DNA from: an uncultured Roseiflexaceae bacterium
Lineage (GTDB): Bacteria > Chloroflexota > Chloroflexia > Chloroflexales > Roseiflexaceae
Assembly: GCA_903868295.1 (NCBI GenBank)
Contig: CAIPUQ010000351.1
Coordinates: 1 to 10,390 of the forward strand
Direction of reading: 5' to 3'
Length of the DNA: 10,390 nucleotides
Shown piece after piece: positions 1 to 7,434 of this stretch; the stretch's first letter is position 1, and every line of letters begins with the position of its first letter. The position numbers and the translations under genes were made by a program. A model generated the notes under the pieces. It searched no databases. It was not told where the DNA came from and saw only the letters and a program-made list of their open reading frames with translations.

Positions 1-32
1 TACCAGCATCATATGCACGCACAACCCACAAC

Positions 33-40
33 AAGGAGGT
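33..40 (+). promoter_or_regulatory. Shine-Dalgarno site deciding the PhyH-like gene start
   Basis: AAGGAGGT is a near-perfect anti-16S match. It lies 5 nt before the ATG at 46 and 2 nt before the ATG at 43. It overrules the longer reading frame that begins at 13, because it would lie inside that frame. Confidence 0.8.
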
Positions 41-45
41 CGATG

Positions 46-831
46 ATGATCCCAATTGCCAAGCCTGGTGTGATGACCGAGCACGAACGCTTCATGTTCG
101 ATACGTTCGGTTACCTCGTGATCCCTGACGCCCTTTCACCTGCCGAGGTAGAAGCTGTATTGGCTGCCTCGCGCCGGGCGCACAGTGCCTACCCAGCCGG
201 CGACTGGCGCCAGCTCGGACACCTCTACGAGACCGAACCCGCCATCGAAGAGCTTATTGACCACCCCTCTGTGCTGCCCAAAATCCGCAATTTGATGGGC
301 GATTATTTCATTTTGCAGAGCACGTGGGCGACGGTCCAACCGGCCAATACCAAAGGTGGTGGCTACCATCAGGACGGCTCGGGGGTATACGAATTCCGCC
401 GCTTGTCATCCGCCCAAACCCCCATCATGCAGCTCCGGGTCGGGTACTATTTGACCGATCAATCCGAGGACGGCATGGGCAACATGGTGATGATCCCTGG
501 CACGCACAATCACATGACTGCTTGGCCACGGGATATCAAGGCAGACGAGAACGATTTGCCCATCCGCGACGTCATCTGCGGCAAACCGGGCACAGCGCTC
601 CTGTTCCACCAAGGGGTGTTCCATCGCACGGGCCGCAATGACCGTGACTTCGATCGGCACACGATGCACATTGTGTACTCACCACCCTGGTTGATCCCGT
701 CCGATCGCATGCGCAACGACCCCGATTTCGTGGCACGCACAACCCCATTGCGACGGGCACTCATCGGTGATTGGAAGCGCCCCGAAGAACCCTTCGGCGT
801 CGGCTACCCACGGCCACCATTCGCTGAATAA
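46..831 (+). CDS. Phytanoyl-CoA dioxygenase (PhyH) family Fe(II)/2-oxoglutarate oxygenase
   Basis: A 261-aa protein of the PhyH family: non-haem Fe(II), 2-oxoglutarate-dependent oxygenases with a double-stranded beta-helix core that usually hydroxylate small molecules. The facial triad is visible: H108 and D110 in GGGYHQDGSG, and H193 in FHQGVFHRTGRN. R204 in the following DRHTMHIVY segment is the likely 2-oxoglutarate carboxylate ligand. The N-terminal FDTFGYLVIPDALSP stretch is the usual PhyH opening. There is no signal peptide, so it is cytosolic. I chose the ATG at 46 because AAGGAGGT (33-40) sits 5 nt upstream; the ATG at 43 is too close, and an in-frame ATG at 13 has no comparable site. 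A strong terminator follows 14 nt after the stop, so it appears to end its own operon and need not belong to the downstream sugar genes. The substrate cannot be told from the sequence. Family assignment is confident; function is open. Confidence 0.88.
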   Translation: MIPIAKPGVMTEHERFMFDTFGYLVIPDALSPAEVEAVLAASRRAHSAYPAGDWRQLGHLYETEPAIEELIDHPSVLPKIRNLMGDYFILQSTWATVQPANTKGGGYHQDGSGVYEFRRLSSAQTPIMQLRVGYYLTDQSEDGMGNMVMIPGTHNHMTAWPRDIKADENDLPIRDVICGKPGTALLFHQGVFHRTGRNDRDFDRHTMHIVYSPPWLIPSDRMRNDPDFVARTTPLRRALIGDWKRPEEPFGVGYPRPPFAE

Positions 832-845
832 TCCCTTCACGACCG

Positions 846-875
846 ACCGGGTGACAATTGTCACCCGGTTTTTTT
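846..875 (+). terminator. Intrinsic terminator after the PhyH-like gene
   Basis: ACCGGGTGACAA followed directly by TTGTCACCCGGT forms a 24-bp perfect palindrome (846-869). It continues into a run of seven T (869-875). As RNA the arms fold into a GC-rich stem, with the central bases necessarily left as a small loop, followed by a U-tract, which is the classic Rho-independent arrangement. It separates the PhyH-like gene from the isomerase gene and argues against a shared transcript. Confidence 0.9.
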
Positions 876-893
876 GTGGTATCGAAAGCGCGT

Positions 894-925
894 TGCATTG
901 CAGTACAAATGCACTCTGCTACACT
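894..925 (+). promoter_or_regulatory. Candidate promoter with overlapping dyad operator for the isomerase/glycosidase operon
   Basis: An extended -10 candidate TGCTACACT (917-925) lies 16 bp after a weak -35 candidate TTGCAG (898-903). Overlapping the -35 and spacer is a perfect inverted repeat, TGCATT (894-899) / AATGCA (908-913), with an 8-bp gap. A dyad placed there would let a bound repressor block RNA polymerase, the usual layout for control of sugar-catabolic operons. The promoter elements are imperfect (TACACT matches TATAAT at 4 of 6 positions) and no regulator gene is in the window. The operator role is therefore inferred from position and symmetry only. Confidence 0.4.
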
Positions 926-962
926 TGTCACATCACCCCCCACGCAAAAAAAGGAGTCGGCT

Positions 963-2402
963 ATGCAGCATGTGCCACTGACAAAGCCTCGTATCGGATT
1001 GTTTGCCATCGGCCTCGAAGCGTATTGGGGCCAGTTCCCTGGCCTGCGCGAAGAGCTCCTTTCGTACTACGAGGTCATTTCCCAACAGCTCAGTGATCGC
1101 GGCGCAGAGGTGATTGGGGCAGGGATGGTCGATACGGCGCAGGCTGCCACTGCTGCCGGACAGTTTTTTGCGAAATCGCAGGTCGATCTGCTTATCTGCC
1201 ACACCGCCACCTATGCAACCTCGTCGCAGGTGCTGCCCATCGTGCAACGCGCCAACACCCAAGTGTTGGTCCTCAATCTGCAACCTGTCGCGCAACTCGA
1301 CTACCCCAATACCGACACCGCCAATTGGTTGGCTGCCTGTGCGGCCTGTTGTGTCCCCGAAATCTCGAACGCCTTCCGGCGTGCGCACATCCCCTTCCAA
1401 GTCGTCTCGGGCACGCTCCACGACGATCCCCGCGCCTGGGGCCGCATCGGCGAGTGGATCCGCGCCGCAGGTGCTGTCGCCGCCCTGCGCAATGCACGTA
1501 TCGGCATGCTCGGTCACCCTTACCCGGGGATGCTCGATATGTACAGCGACCCTACCATGTTGCATGCCCAGCTCGGTGCACACGTCGAGTGGCTCGAGTT
1601 CGACGAACTCGCCGAGGCATCGCAGTCTGCACAGACGCAGGCCGTCAGTGATCGTGTTGGCTTGATTCGGACGTCATTTGTCGAGGCGCCGATGGGTGTC
1701 GACCGTATTTCGAAGCCCGTGACCGCAGGCGGGTTGACCAATGCAGCCCAGACATCGCTCGGCCTCGACACACTGGTCGAGCGACACCGACTCGATGCGC
1801 TGTGCTATTACCATCGCGGTATCCCGGGGATGCCGACGGCCGATGCCGCCGCGCATCTCATCGTCGGTGCCACCCTGTTGACTTGGCAAGGAATCCCCTG
1901 TGCCGGTGAAGGTGACCTCAAGACCGCCGTCGCCATGTACATCATGGATCGGATCGGTGCTGGAGGGTCATTTACTGAGTTCTACGCAATGGATGTCCCA
2001 GAGCAGTTTGTTTTGATGGGGCACGACGGCCCAGCACACCCGCACATCAGCGACAAACCACCGTTTATGCGGGCGTTGAGTCTGTATCACGGCAAATCCG
2101 GTGAGGGCATTTCGATTGAACTCACGGTCAAAACCGGCCCCATCACCATTCTCGGCGTCACCCAAGACGGCAATGGGAAGCTCCGCATGCTCGTCGCCGA
2201 AGGCGAGGCCATCCCCGGCCCAGTTCTCCAAATCGGGAACACCAACAGCCGTCTGAAGTTTGCCCTTGATCCGGCGACGTTCATGGACACGTGGTGTGAA
2301 CAAGCGCCGACCCACCATGTCGCGCTCGGGGTGGGCCATCATGCGACGGTGCTGCGCCATGTGGCACGGTTGTTGGGTATCGAATGTGTGGTGGTGGCAT
2401 GA
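963..2402 (+). CDS. L-arabinose/L-fucose isomerase-like sugar isomerase (AraA/FucI superfamily)
   Basis: A 479-aa cytosolic protein of the AraA/FucI superfamily, enzymes that interconvert aldoses and ketoses using a Mn2+ ion. All four metal/catalytic positions known in E. coli AraA (E306, E333, H350, H450) have visible counterparts: E316 in CAGEGDLKTAVA, E339 in GGSFTEFYAMD, H354 in VLMGHDGPAHPHIS, and H459 or H460 in ALGVGHHATVLRH. Spacing and total length (about 500 aa in AraA) agree. The N-terminus (RIGLFAIGLEAYWGQFPGL) is the Rossmann-like opening of the family and differs from canonical AraA, so the substrate may be another sugar such as L-rhamnose, L-fucose or L-arabinose. The start at 963 is set by AAGGAG (951-956), 6 nt upstream. 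Its stop overlaps the next start by 4 nt (ATGA), implying translational coupling to the glycosidase. Superfamily assignment is strong; no gene symbol is given because the substrate is uncertain. Confidence 0.88.
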   Translation: MQHVPLTKPRIGLFAIGLEAYWGQFPGLREELLSYYEVISQQLSDRGAEVIGAGMVDTAQAATAAGQFFAKSQVDLLICHTATYATSSQVLPIVQRANTQVLVLNLQPVAQLDYPNTDTANWLAACAACCVPEISNAFRRAHIPFQVVSGTLHDDPRAWGRIGEWIRAAGAVAALRNARIGMLGHPYPGMLDMYSDPTMLHAQLGAHVEWLEFDELAEASQSAQTQAVSDRVGLIRTSFVEAPMGVDRISKPVTAGGLTNAAQTSLGLDTLVERHRLDALCYYHRGIPGMPTADAAAHLIVGATLLTWQGIPCAGEGDLKTAVAMYIMDRIGAGGSFTEFYAMDVPEQFVLMGHDGPAHPHISDKPPFMRALSLYHGKSGEGISIELTVKTGPITILGVTQDGNGKLRMLVAEGEAIPGPVLQIGNTNSRLKFALDPATFMDTWCEQAPTHHVALGVGHHATVLRHVARLLGIECVVVA

Positions 2403-5400
2403 TCAACAATCACGCACTCCAGCGGCTGACGCAGCCCGATCATGCCTACTCGCCAGCACCCATCTGGTGGTGGAGCGGTGAGCGGCTCGAACCCGCGCGC
2501 TTACGCTGGCAACTCGAGCAATTTGCTGCTGGCGGGGTCTACAACTTGGTCATTTTGAATTTGGCTCCGTCAGGGCCGTTGCACGGCTCGTTGGCAGACC
2601 AACCAGCCTTTCTCACGCAGGAGTGGTGGGACATATTCCGCGGTGTCTGTGCCGATGCCCGTGCGTTGGGGATCCGGTTGTGGTTTTATGACCAAATCGG
2701 CTTTTCTGGCGCAAACCTGCAGGGTACCATCGTGCGTCGCGAGCCGTCGTATGCCGGCCAAGAACTCGCCAGTCAACGGATCGACTGTGCCGAAGCCGGG
2801 GTAATCACGTTCCCCGCCGGTGGCACCCCACTCGCTGCTGTCCAAATCGATGCGACCGGTGCGCTCCAGCACCTGCCGATACAGGGGAACGCGGTGCAGA
2901 CGACAGCCCTCGGTGCGCATGCCGTCCGGTTGATCTACATGGTGCAACGCGGGTTCGACTACCTCAATCCCGCTGCTTGTCTGGCGCTCCGGGCAACGGT
3001 GCACGAGGCATTTGAACGCGAGGCGGGACAGTATTTCGGTGATGTTATCGTCGGCTCCTTCCAAGACGAAATGCCTTCGATGCCTACTTGGAGTGCGGAT
3101 TTTGCGTTGTCGTTCGCGGCACACTACGGCTACGATCTGCGCGAACGGCTCGGTTCGCTGTTCGAAGGCGACACACCTGCGGATCAGCAGGTGCGTATCG
3201 ACTATCAGCGCTGGCGGGCCCAACGTGCTGAGGCAGCGTTTTTCAAGCCGTTCTATGACTGGCATGCCCAGCGCGGGCTGATTTGTGGGTTCGATCAGCA
3301 GAGCCCTGCCCGGATGGCATTGCCGATTGGCGCTGTGGACGAATACGCCGACTATATGCAGACCCACAGCTGGTACGGCGCACCGGGGAGCGACCATCAC
3401 GGCAATGGCAAAATTCACTCGTCGATGGCGCATCTCTACCAGCGGCCACGCTCGTGGATCGAAGCGTTCCACAGCAGTGGCTGGGGCGGCACCATCGAAG
3501 AAACGTTCGATTGGTTGGTTCCCTGGCTCCGGGCAGGGTTGACCCTCTACAACCCGCACGCGGTCTACTATTCGACTCGCGGCGGCTGGTGGGAGTGGGC
3601 GCCGCCGTCGACCTGTTGGCGACAGCCATATTGGCAGCACTACCGGGTTATGGCCGACGCGGTCATGCGATTGACGGGGATTTTGTCGCTCGGGCGGCAT
3701 GTCTGCGACATCGCTGTGCTGTTCCCCACCACCACGGTACAGGCCGATTATCGGATGACGGGACCAGGGGACGCAGGTCGCCGTGCCGAAGCGTGTTTTG
3801 TGGCCGTGACGGGGTCGATGTTTTGGAACAATCCCAAGCCGGGTGTGCTCGATGCCGATCGGCGCGACTACGATATGATCGACGACGCCTCGATTGCCCG
3901 CGCCACCCTCGTCGATGGTCGCTTGTGTGTGGCTGATGAGGCGTATCGCTGCCTCATTTTGCCTGCGATTACCCATCTCGAACCGTCAGCGGCCGCCGCG
4001 GTCCGCGCATTCGCCGCTGCGGGTGGTTTGGTCATCACGGTCGAAACGACACCCGACCAGCTCCGTGGGACAGCCGGCATCGTTCATGTACCGGCAGTAG
4101 CCGACCTCCCTGCCGTGCTCGCACGCATCCCGCGGCGTATCGACGGCCCGGTCCAGACACTCGAACGCCAGGTCGATGGTGGTAGGGTCGTGTTGGTGAC
4201 ACCGCTCGAATCGGCGTCGACCTTTGCTTGGACCGGCCACTGGAACAGCACTCCCTATGCCTTTGACCGGACGCGGCTGCCCACTGAGCTCCATATTGCA
4301 ATCCCCGGCGCACGTGCAATCGAACAGTGGCATGTCACCGATGGTACGCGCCATCCTATCGCTGCCGCGGCGAACGGGCAGTTTCGTCTTTCGTTTGCTG
4401 ATGCCCCGATTGCCCTCTTGTACATACCCGACGCAGCGGTGCCCGTCGCCGGTAGCCATCCTGTAACACAGCGTGCAACCGCCGCCAAGATATACCTGCT
4501 CGACGGTCCATGGCAGCTGGCCATTGAACCGACGCTCGATAATCGGCACGGTGATTTCGTCCGTCCAGCCAGTGACCTGCTCATGCCGCAGACGCTGCGG
4601 TTCGACAGTGACAGTGGCGTCCAAACGCAAGGATTTGGCACCTACGGCTGGTATACCATCGCTGCAGGGCAAACAGCGCACCTCCCTGCGTTGCAGGCGG
4701 GGCCCGACCCATTGGCAACGGCTGGCTGGCAGCCACTGGTATATTCGTTGACCAAAGGAATCCACAAGGATACATTGCATTGGGGAATGCTTGGTCCAAA
4801 AGGATACGTCCCCGAAGAATTCATGGCTTTTGGGAAGGTTCGTGCGGGCCAAACCGTGTGCGTCCGGACGACATTTGCGCTTGATGCAGCACTCAGTGGC
4901 GCATTGGTTGTATCGGCTGCGGCAGCCAAACGTATCTGGCTTGATGGGGTGCTTGTATCATCAGAAAGCCCCGGCTATGCTGCGATTGTGCCGTGTGATT
5001 TGCAGGCGGGGCAGCATCTGCTCGAGTTCCAGCTGACGCCAGACCAGGCAATGCAATTGCGCGGCAGTTGGGCCGTCCTGCGCCATCCCGAGCGCTATAT
5101 TCGCCCGACCTGGATGGAGCAACCCGATGCGCCGGTTGCGTCGACATACGTCACATTCGGCCACTCGTTTGCACTCGCGCACGATGCACCCGACGGCGCA
5201 CTGATGGTCGTCGCCGATGTGCCGGTCAGCGTGCGCATCGATGGCGTCGAAATAGGGCGTCAAGGTGGGTTTGATCCCTATGGCAGTACCGTGCGTGTCC
5301 AACCGTACGCGTTGGGTCCCCTTGCTGCCGGGGCACATCGCATCGAGATTCACGCGCTCGATAGCGGCCGCGGTGTCTCGTTGATGGTCGATGGCAGGTA

Positions 5401-6253
5401 CAACGGGGCCAGTGTTCCGACACGTCTGTTGAGTGGGTCCGGATGGCAGTGTATACGCAGTGGCGGGTCGCCGGTCACTGCCAAACTCCGTCGCCGCCAA
5501 TGGGTCGATTTGACGTTTGCCACCGACCCCGAGTTGTACAACGACATGGACCCGGGTTGGCCGCTGATTGACCGCCGGCCGCATCCATTGCCTGGTGCAG
5601 ATTGGCTCGAAGACCAACCCGCTGACGACACCGTGGTACGACTCACTCCTGACGCGTTCCCAGGTCTCGAACGGCGCACGTTATTGCGCTGGCGTATCCC
5701 GCGGGGCGCTACGCAGATGCGCATCGCGACGAGTGCTGCGAGCGCGTTGATCGTAGATGGGCAGGTCGTTGCGCTCCACGGCGGGAGTGCTGCGTTACCG
5801 CCCACCGCGCAGTCTGCTGAGCTGACCCTGACGTCGGATGGTGGCGCGGCTGGGGCAGCAATGCTGTTGGCGCCCATCCAGTATGACTATGGGACCGCAA
5901 CGGTCCAATTGCCCGCAGACTATGCAGCGCAGGGCTTGGGAGATTATGCCGGCGCTGTCTGCTATACCCGTACGGTTACCGTCGATGCAGATTGTACGCA
6001 CTGGGTGCTCGTGCTCGCGGATGTACGCGGCACAGTGGCGGTTGCCATCAATGGTGTCGCGCATCAGCCACGCGTCTGGGCGCCGTACCAGTTCGATGTC
6101 AGTGCAGCGCTGCGTCCTGGGATGAACACGATTGCGATAACCCTTACCAATACCCTCGCGCCATATATGGCTGCGCACAGTCCGACGCACTACACCAGCC
6201 CGCATCAAGAGGTGAGTGGTATTGTAGGAAGTATCACGCTCCTTGGGTGGTGA
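2399..6253 (+). CDS. Large GH106-like (alpha-L-rhamnosidase-type) multidomain glycoside hydrolase
   Basis: A 1284-aa protein. The N-terminal 430 or so residues look like the TIM-barrel of GH106-type glycosidases (alpha-L-rhamnosidases): WWWSGERLEPARLRWQLEQF at about 23-42, LWFYDQIGFSG at 94-104, SFQDEMPSMPTW with E224, WIEAFHSSGWG with E355, GGTIEETF with E367/E368, and YYSTRGGWWEWAPPS at 390-404. Acidic residues in these motifs are candidate catalytic or metal ligands. A DIAVLFPTTTVQADY segment (about 437-451) opens a second alpha/beta region. The C-terminal half carries several beta-sandwich (GH2-like sugar-binding) segments, with DG/NG hairpins at D849, D948, D1120 and N1218; the last (YTRTVTV... 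NGVAHQPRVWAPYQFDV) is the most typical. There is no signal peptide, so it is likely cytosolic and acts on imported oligosaccharides or glycosides. The ATG at 2399 overlaps the isomerase stop. Linkage specificity is unknown; GH106 is the best guess, with related unclassified families possible. Confidence 0.75.
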   Translation: MINNHALQRLTQPDHAYSPAPIWWWSGERLEPARLRWQLEQFAAGGVYNLVILNLAPSGPLHGSLADQPAFLTQEWWDIFRGVCADARALGIRLWFYDQIGFSGANLQGTIVRREPSYAGQELASQRIDCAEAGVITFPAGGTPLAAVQIDATGALQHLPIQGNAVQTTALGAHAVRLIYMVQRGFDYLNPAACLALRATVHEAFEREAGQYFGDVIVGSFQDEMPSMPTWSADFALSFAAHYGYDLRERLGSLFEGDTPADQQVRIDYQRWRAQRAEAAFFKPFYDWHAQRGLICGFDQQSPARMALPIGAVDEYADYMQTHSWYGAPGSDHHGNGKIHSSMAHLYQRPRSWIEAFHSSGWGGTIEETFDWLVPWLRAGLTLYNPHAVYYSTRGGWWEWAPPSTCWRQPYWQHYRVMADAVMRLTGILSLGRHVCDIAVLFPTTTVQADYRMTGPGDAGRRAEACFVAVTGSMFWNNPKPGVLDADRRDYDMIDDASIARATLVDGRLCVADEAYRCLILPAITHLEPSAAAAVRAFAAAGGLVITVETTPDQLRGTAGIVHVPAVADLPAVLARIPRRIDGPVQTLERQVDGGRVVLVTPLESASTFAWTGHWNSTPYAFDRTRLPTELHIAIPGARAIEQWHVTDGTRHPIAAAANGQFRLSFADAPIALLYIPDAAVPVAGSHPVTQRATAAKIYLLDGPWQLAIEPTLDNRHGDFVRPASDLLMPQTLRFDSDSGVQTQGFGTYGWYTIAAGQTAHLPALQAGPDPLATAGWQPLVYSLTKGIHKDTLHWGMLGPKGYVPEEFMAFGKVRAGQTVCVRTTFALDAALSGALVVSAAAAKRIWLDGVLVSSESPGYAAIVPCDLQAGQHLLEFQLTPDQAMQLRGSWAVLRHPERYIRPTWMEQPDAPVASTYVTFGHSFALAHDAPDGALMVVADVPVSVRIDGVEIGRQGGFDPYGSTVRVQPYALGPLAAGAHRIEIHALDSGRGVSLMVDGRYNGASVPTRLLSGSGWQCIRSGGSPVTAKLRRRQWVDLTFATDPELYNDMDPGWPLIDRRPHPLPGADWLEDQPADDTVVRLTPDAFPGLERRTLLRWRIPRGATQMRIATSAASALIVDGQVVALHGGSAALPPTAQSAELTLTSDGGAAGAAMLLAPIQYDYGTATVQLPADYAAQGLGDYAGAVCYTRTVTVDADCTHWVLVLADVRGTVAVAINGVAHQPRVWAPYQFDVSAALRPGMNTIAITLTNTLAPYMAAHSPTHYTSPHQEVSGIVGSITLLGW

Positions 6254-6255
6254 AC

Positions 6256-6285
6256 TTGAAATTTCCGGCGTAGGTGCGGTATTAT
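6256..6285 (+). promoter_or_regulatory. Sigma-70-type promoter candidate for the lipoprotein gene
   Basis: TTGAAA (6256-6261) matches the -35 consensus at 5 of 6 positions. TATTAT (6280-6285) matches the -10 consensus at 5 of 6. The spacer is 18 bp. The pair begins three bases after the glycosidase stop and would give a leader of roughly 25-30 nt before the lipoprotein start. I see no terminator hairpin between the two genes, so readthrough from upstream is also possible. Confidence 0.6.
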
Positions 6286-6318
6286 GCGTGCATGACTTAC
6301 CATAAGAAAGGGGACATG

Positions 6319-7368
6319 ATGAAATTCCGGTTTATGATTGCAGTGTTCCTGATGAGCGTCCTCGTTGGTGCATGTGGCAACACACCAGCGCCTGCAGAGC
6401 AACGCGACACACAGCCCGAGACGGCCGTGCAGTCCGACACAGAACAGTCGGGAGAGCCTCAAACCGAACCAACAGTGGCAGTGAGTTCAGAGGAATCCAC
6501 GTCGAGCGATTCGGCCGCCGCAGACGTCGATGTCTGGACGCCAGATTCGTATTACGATAACCTCCAGCTCCTCGACAGCTACACACTGACCTTTACCTAC
6601 AAGGTCACCATGAATGGCAAAGAAGAAACTTGGACTTGGAAGCAGTCCACACAATCTGAGCCAGAAATCACCCTTTCGACCTGGAAAACGACGCAGAGCG
6701 GCGATGACGCCGAGACCGCACTCGTCACCGCTGCGGATAAAACATACATGGTCAGCGGTTCACCCAAAACATGCATCGTCATTGCAAATGCTGAAGAAAA
6801 CAAGAACGTGTTCAATCCCGAGCTGATTCTCGACACGTTCGCATACGATCTCGTCGCCGCAGGGGCGGGACCAGAGATGAACGGCAGAGCAACGGACACG
6901 TACACCTACGACAACACACTCGCAGATGGCACGAGCTACCAGAGTACGGTCTATGTAGACCGTGCAGATGGCTTGACCATGCAGTGGGATGTATCAGGCA
7001 AAAACAAAAACGGCGACAATCTCGAGCCGTTTGCATGGACCTATGCGTTGTCAGATATCAATGCGGTGCCGTTGTTGGACGTCCCCGCCGAATGTACGAG
7101 TATCAGTGAGGCAGTCTGGCCGCAGCCAGCCGATGCTATGGTGAAGATGCAAACACCCGAAATGTACATGCTGGAATCAGCGGGTTCGGTTGCCGATACT
7201 GCCAAATTCTATAGCGATGCGATGCAGAAAGCCGGATATACTCCTGCTGAGGGTGGGATGGAATCCGCCGAAATGGTGATGCAGATGTACGCAAAAGACG
7301 GCAGTACGGTGTCGGTCATGATTTCGCCCAGCGAAGGTAAGACGGTTGTGGTCATTACCCAGAGCTAA
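6319..7368 (+). CDS. Lipoprotein of unknown function with acidic Ser/Thr linker
   Basis: A 349-aa secreted lipoprotein. A short basic N-region (MKFR), hydrophobic core (FMIAVFLMSVL) and lipobox-like VGAC place the lipidated cysteine at C19. Residues 20-68 are a low-complexity linker rich in Ser, Thr, Glu, Pro and Ala, as in membrane-tethered proteins. The middle part (about 70-265) has alternating beta-strand patterns (SYTLTFTYKVTMNGKEETWTW, TYTYDNTLADGTSYQSTVYVD) reminiscent of LolA/LppX-like open beta-folds. The final 80 residues (SVADTAKFYSDAMQKAGY, then STVSVMISPSEGKTVVVIT) look like a small separate alpha/beta domain. AAGGGG (6308-6313) favours the ATG at 6319 over the adjacent one at 6316. 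It may carry a lipid, bind a ligand or act as a sensor; I do not recognise a defined family. The GC-rich hairpin after it ends the unit. Confidence 0.75.
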   Translation: MKFRFMIAVFLMSVLVGACGNTPAPAEQRDTQPETAVQSDTEQSGEPQTEPTVAVSSEESTSSDSAAADVDVWTPDSYYDNLQLLDSYTLTFTYKVTMNGKEETWTWKQSTQSEPEITLSTWKTTQSGDDAETALVTAADKTYMVSGSPKTCIVIANAEENKNVFNPELILDTFAYDLVAAGAGPEMNGRATDTYTYDNTLADGTSYQSTVYVDRADGLTMQWDVSGKNKNGDNLEPFAWTYALSDINAVPLLDVPAECTSISEAVWPQPADAMVKMQTPEMYMLESAGSVADTAKFYSDAMQKAGYTPAEGGMESAEMVMQMYAKDGSTVSVMISPSEGKTVVVITQS

Positions 7369-7389
7369 TTCGGCGTCGCGCAGATATGA

Positions 7390-7426
7390 AAAACGCCCGC
7401 CCAACATACCGTTGGGCGGGCGTTTT
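7390..7426. terminator. Bidirectional intrinsic terminator between convergent genes
   Basis: AAAACGCCCGCCCAAC (7390-7405) and GTTGGGCGGGCGTTTT (7411-7426) are exact reverse complements. They form a 16-bp stem with a 5-nt loop (ATACC). T-runs follow the GC-rich core on both strands: TTTT at 7423-7426 on plus, and TTTTT opposite 7389-7393 on minus. It lies 21 nt after the lipoprotein stop and 8 nt after the end of the minus-strand serine hydrolase, so it can serve both transcripts. Confidence 0.92.
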
Positions 7427-7434
7427 GTGCGTCG

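Noticed and set aside
13..45. Start of the PhyH-like gene at the ATG at 13
   Set aside because: The strong AAGGAGGT site at 33-40 would be inside this extension and points to the ATG at 46. The extra residues are not family-like.
858..962. N-terminal extension of the isomerase from a TTG at 858
   Set aside because: It would start within the terminator palindrome and run through the promoter. The ATG at 963 has a good Shine-Dalgarno and begins exactly where family-like sequence begins.
1592..1612. Inverted repeat CGAGTTCG-A-CGAACTCG
   Set aside because: Inside the isomerase coding region (encodes EFDEL). It has no position relative to a promoter and arises easily from GA/TC-rich codons.
2570..3976. 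468-codon open frame on the minus strand opposite the glycosidase
   Set aside because: It is antisense to a clear glycosidase barrel. The predicted protein is rich in Arg, Pro and His with no recognisable domain, typical of a shadow frame in GC-rich DNA.
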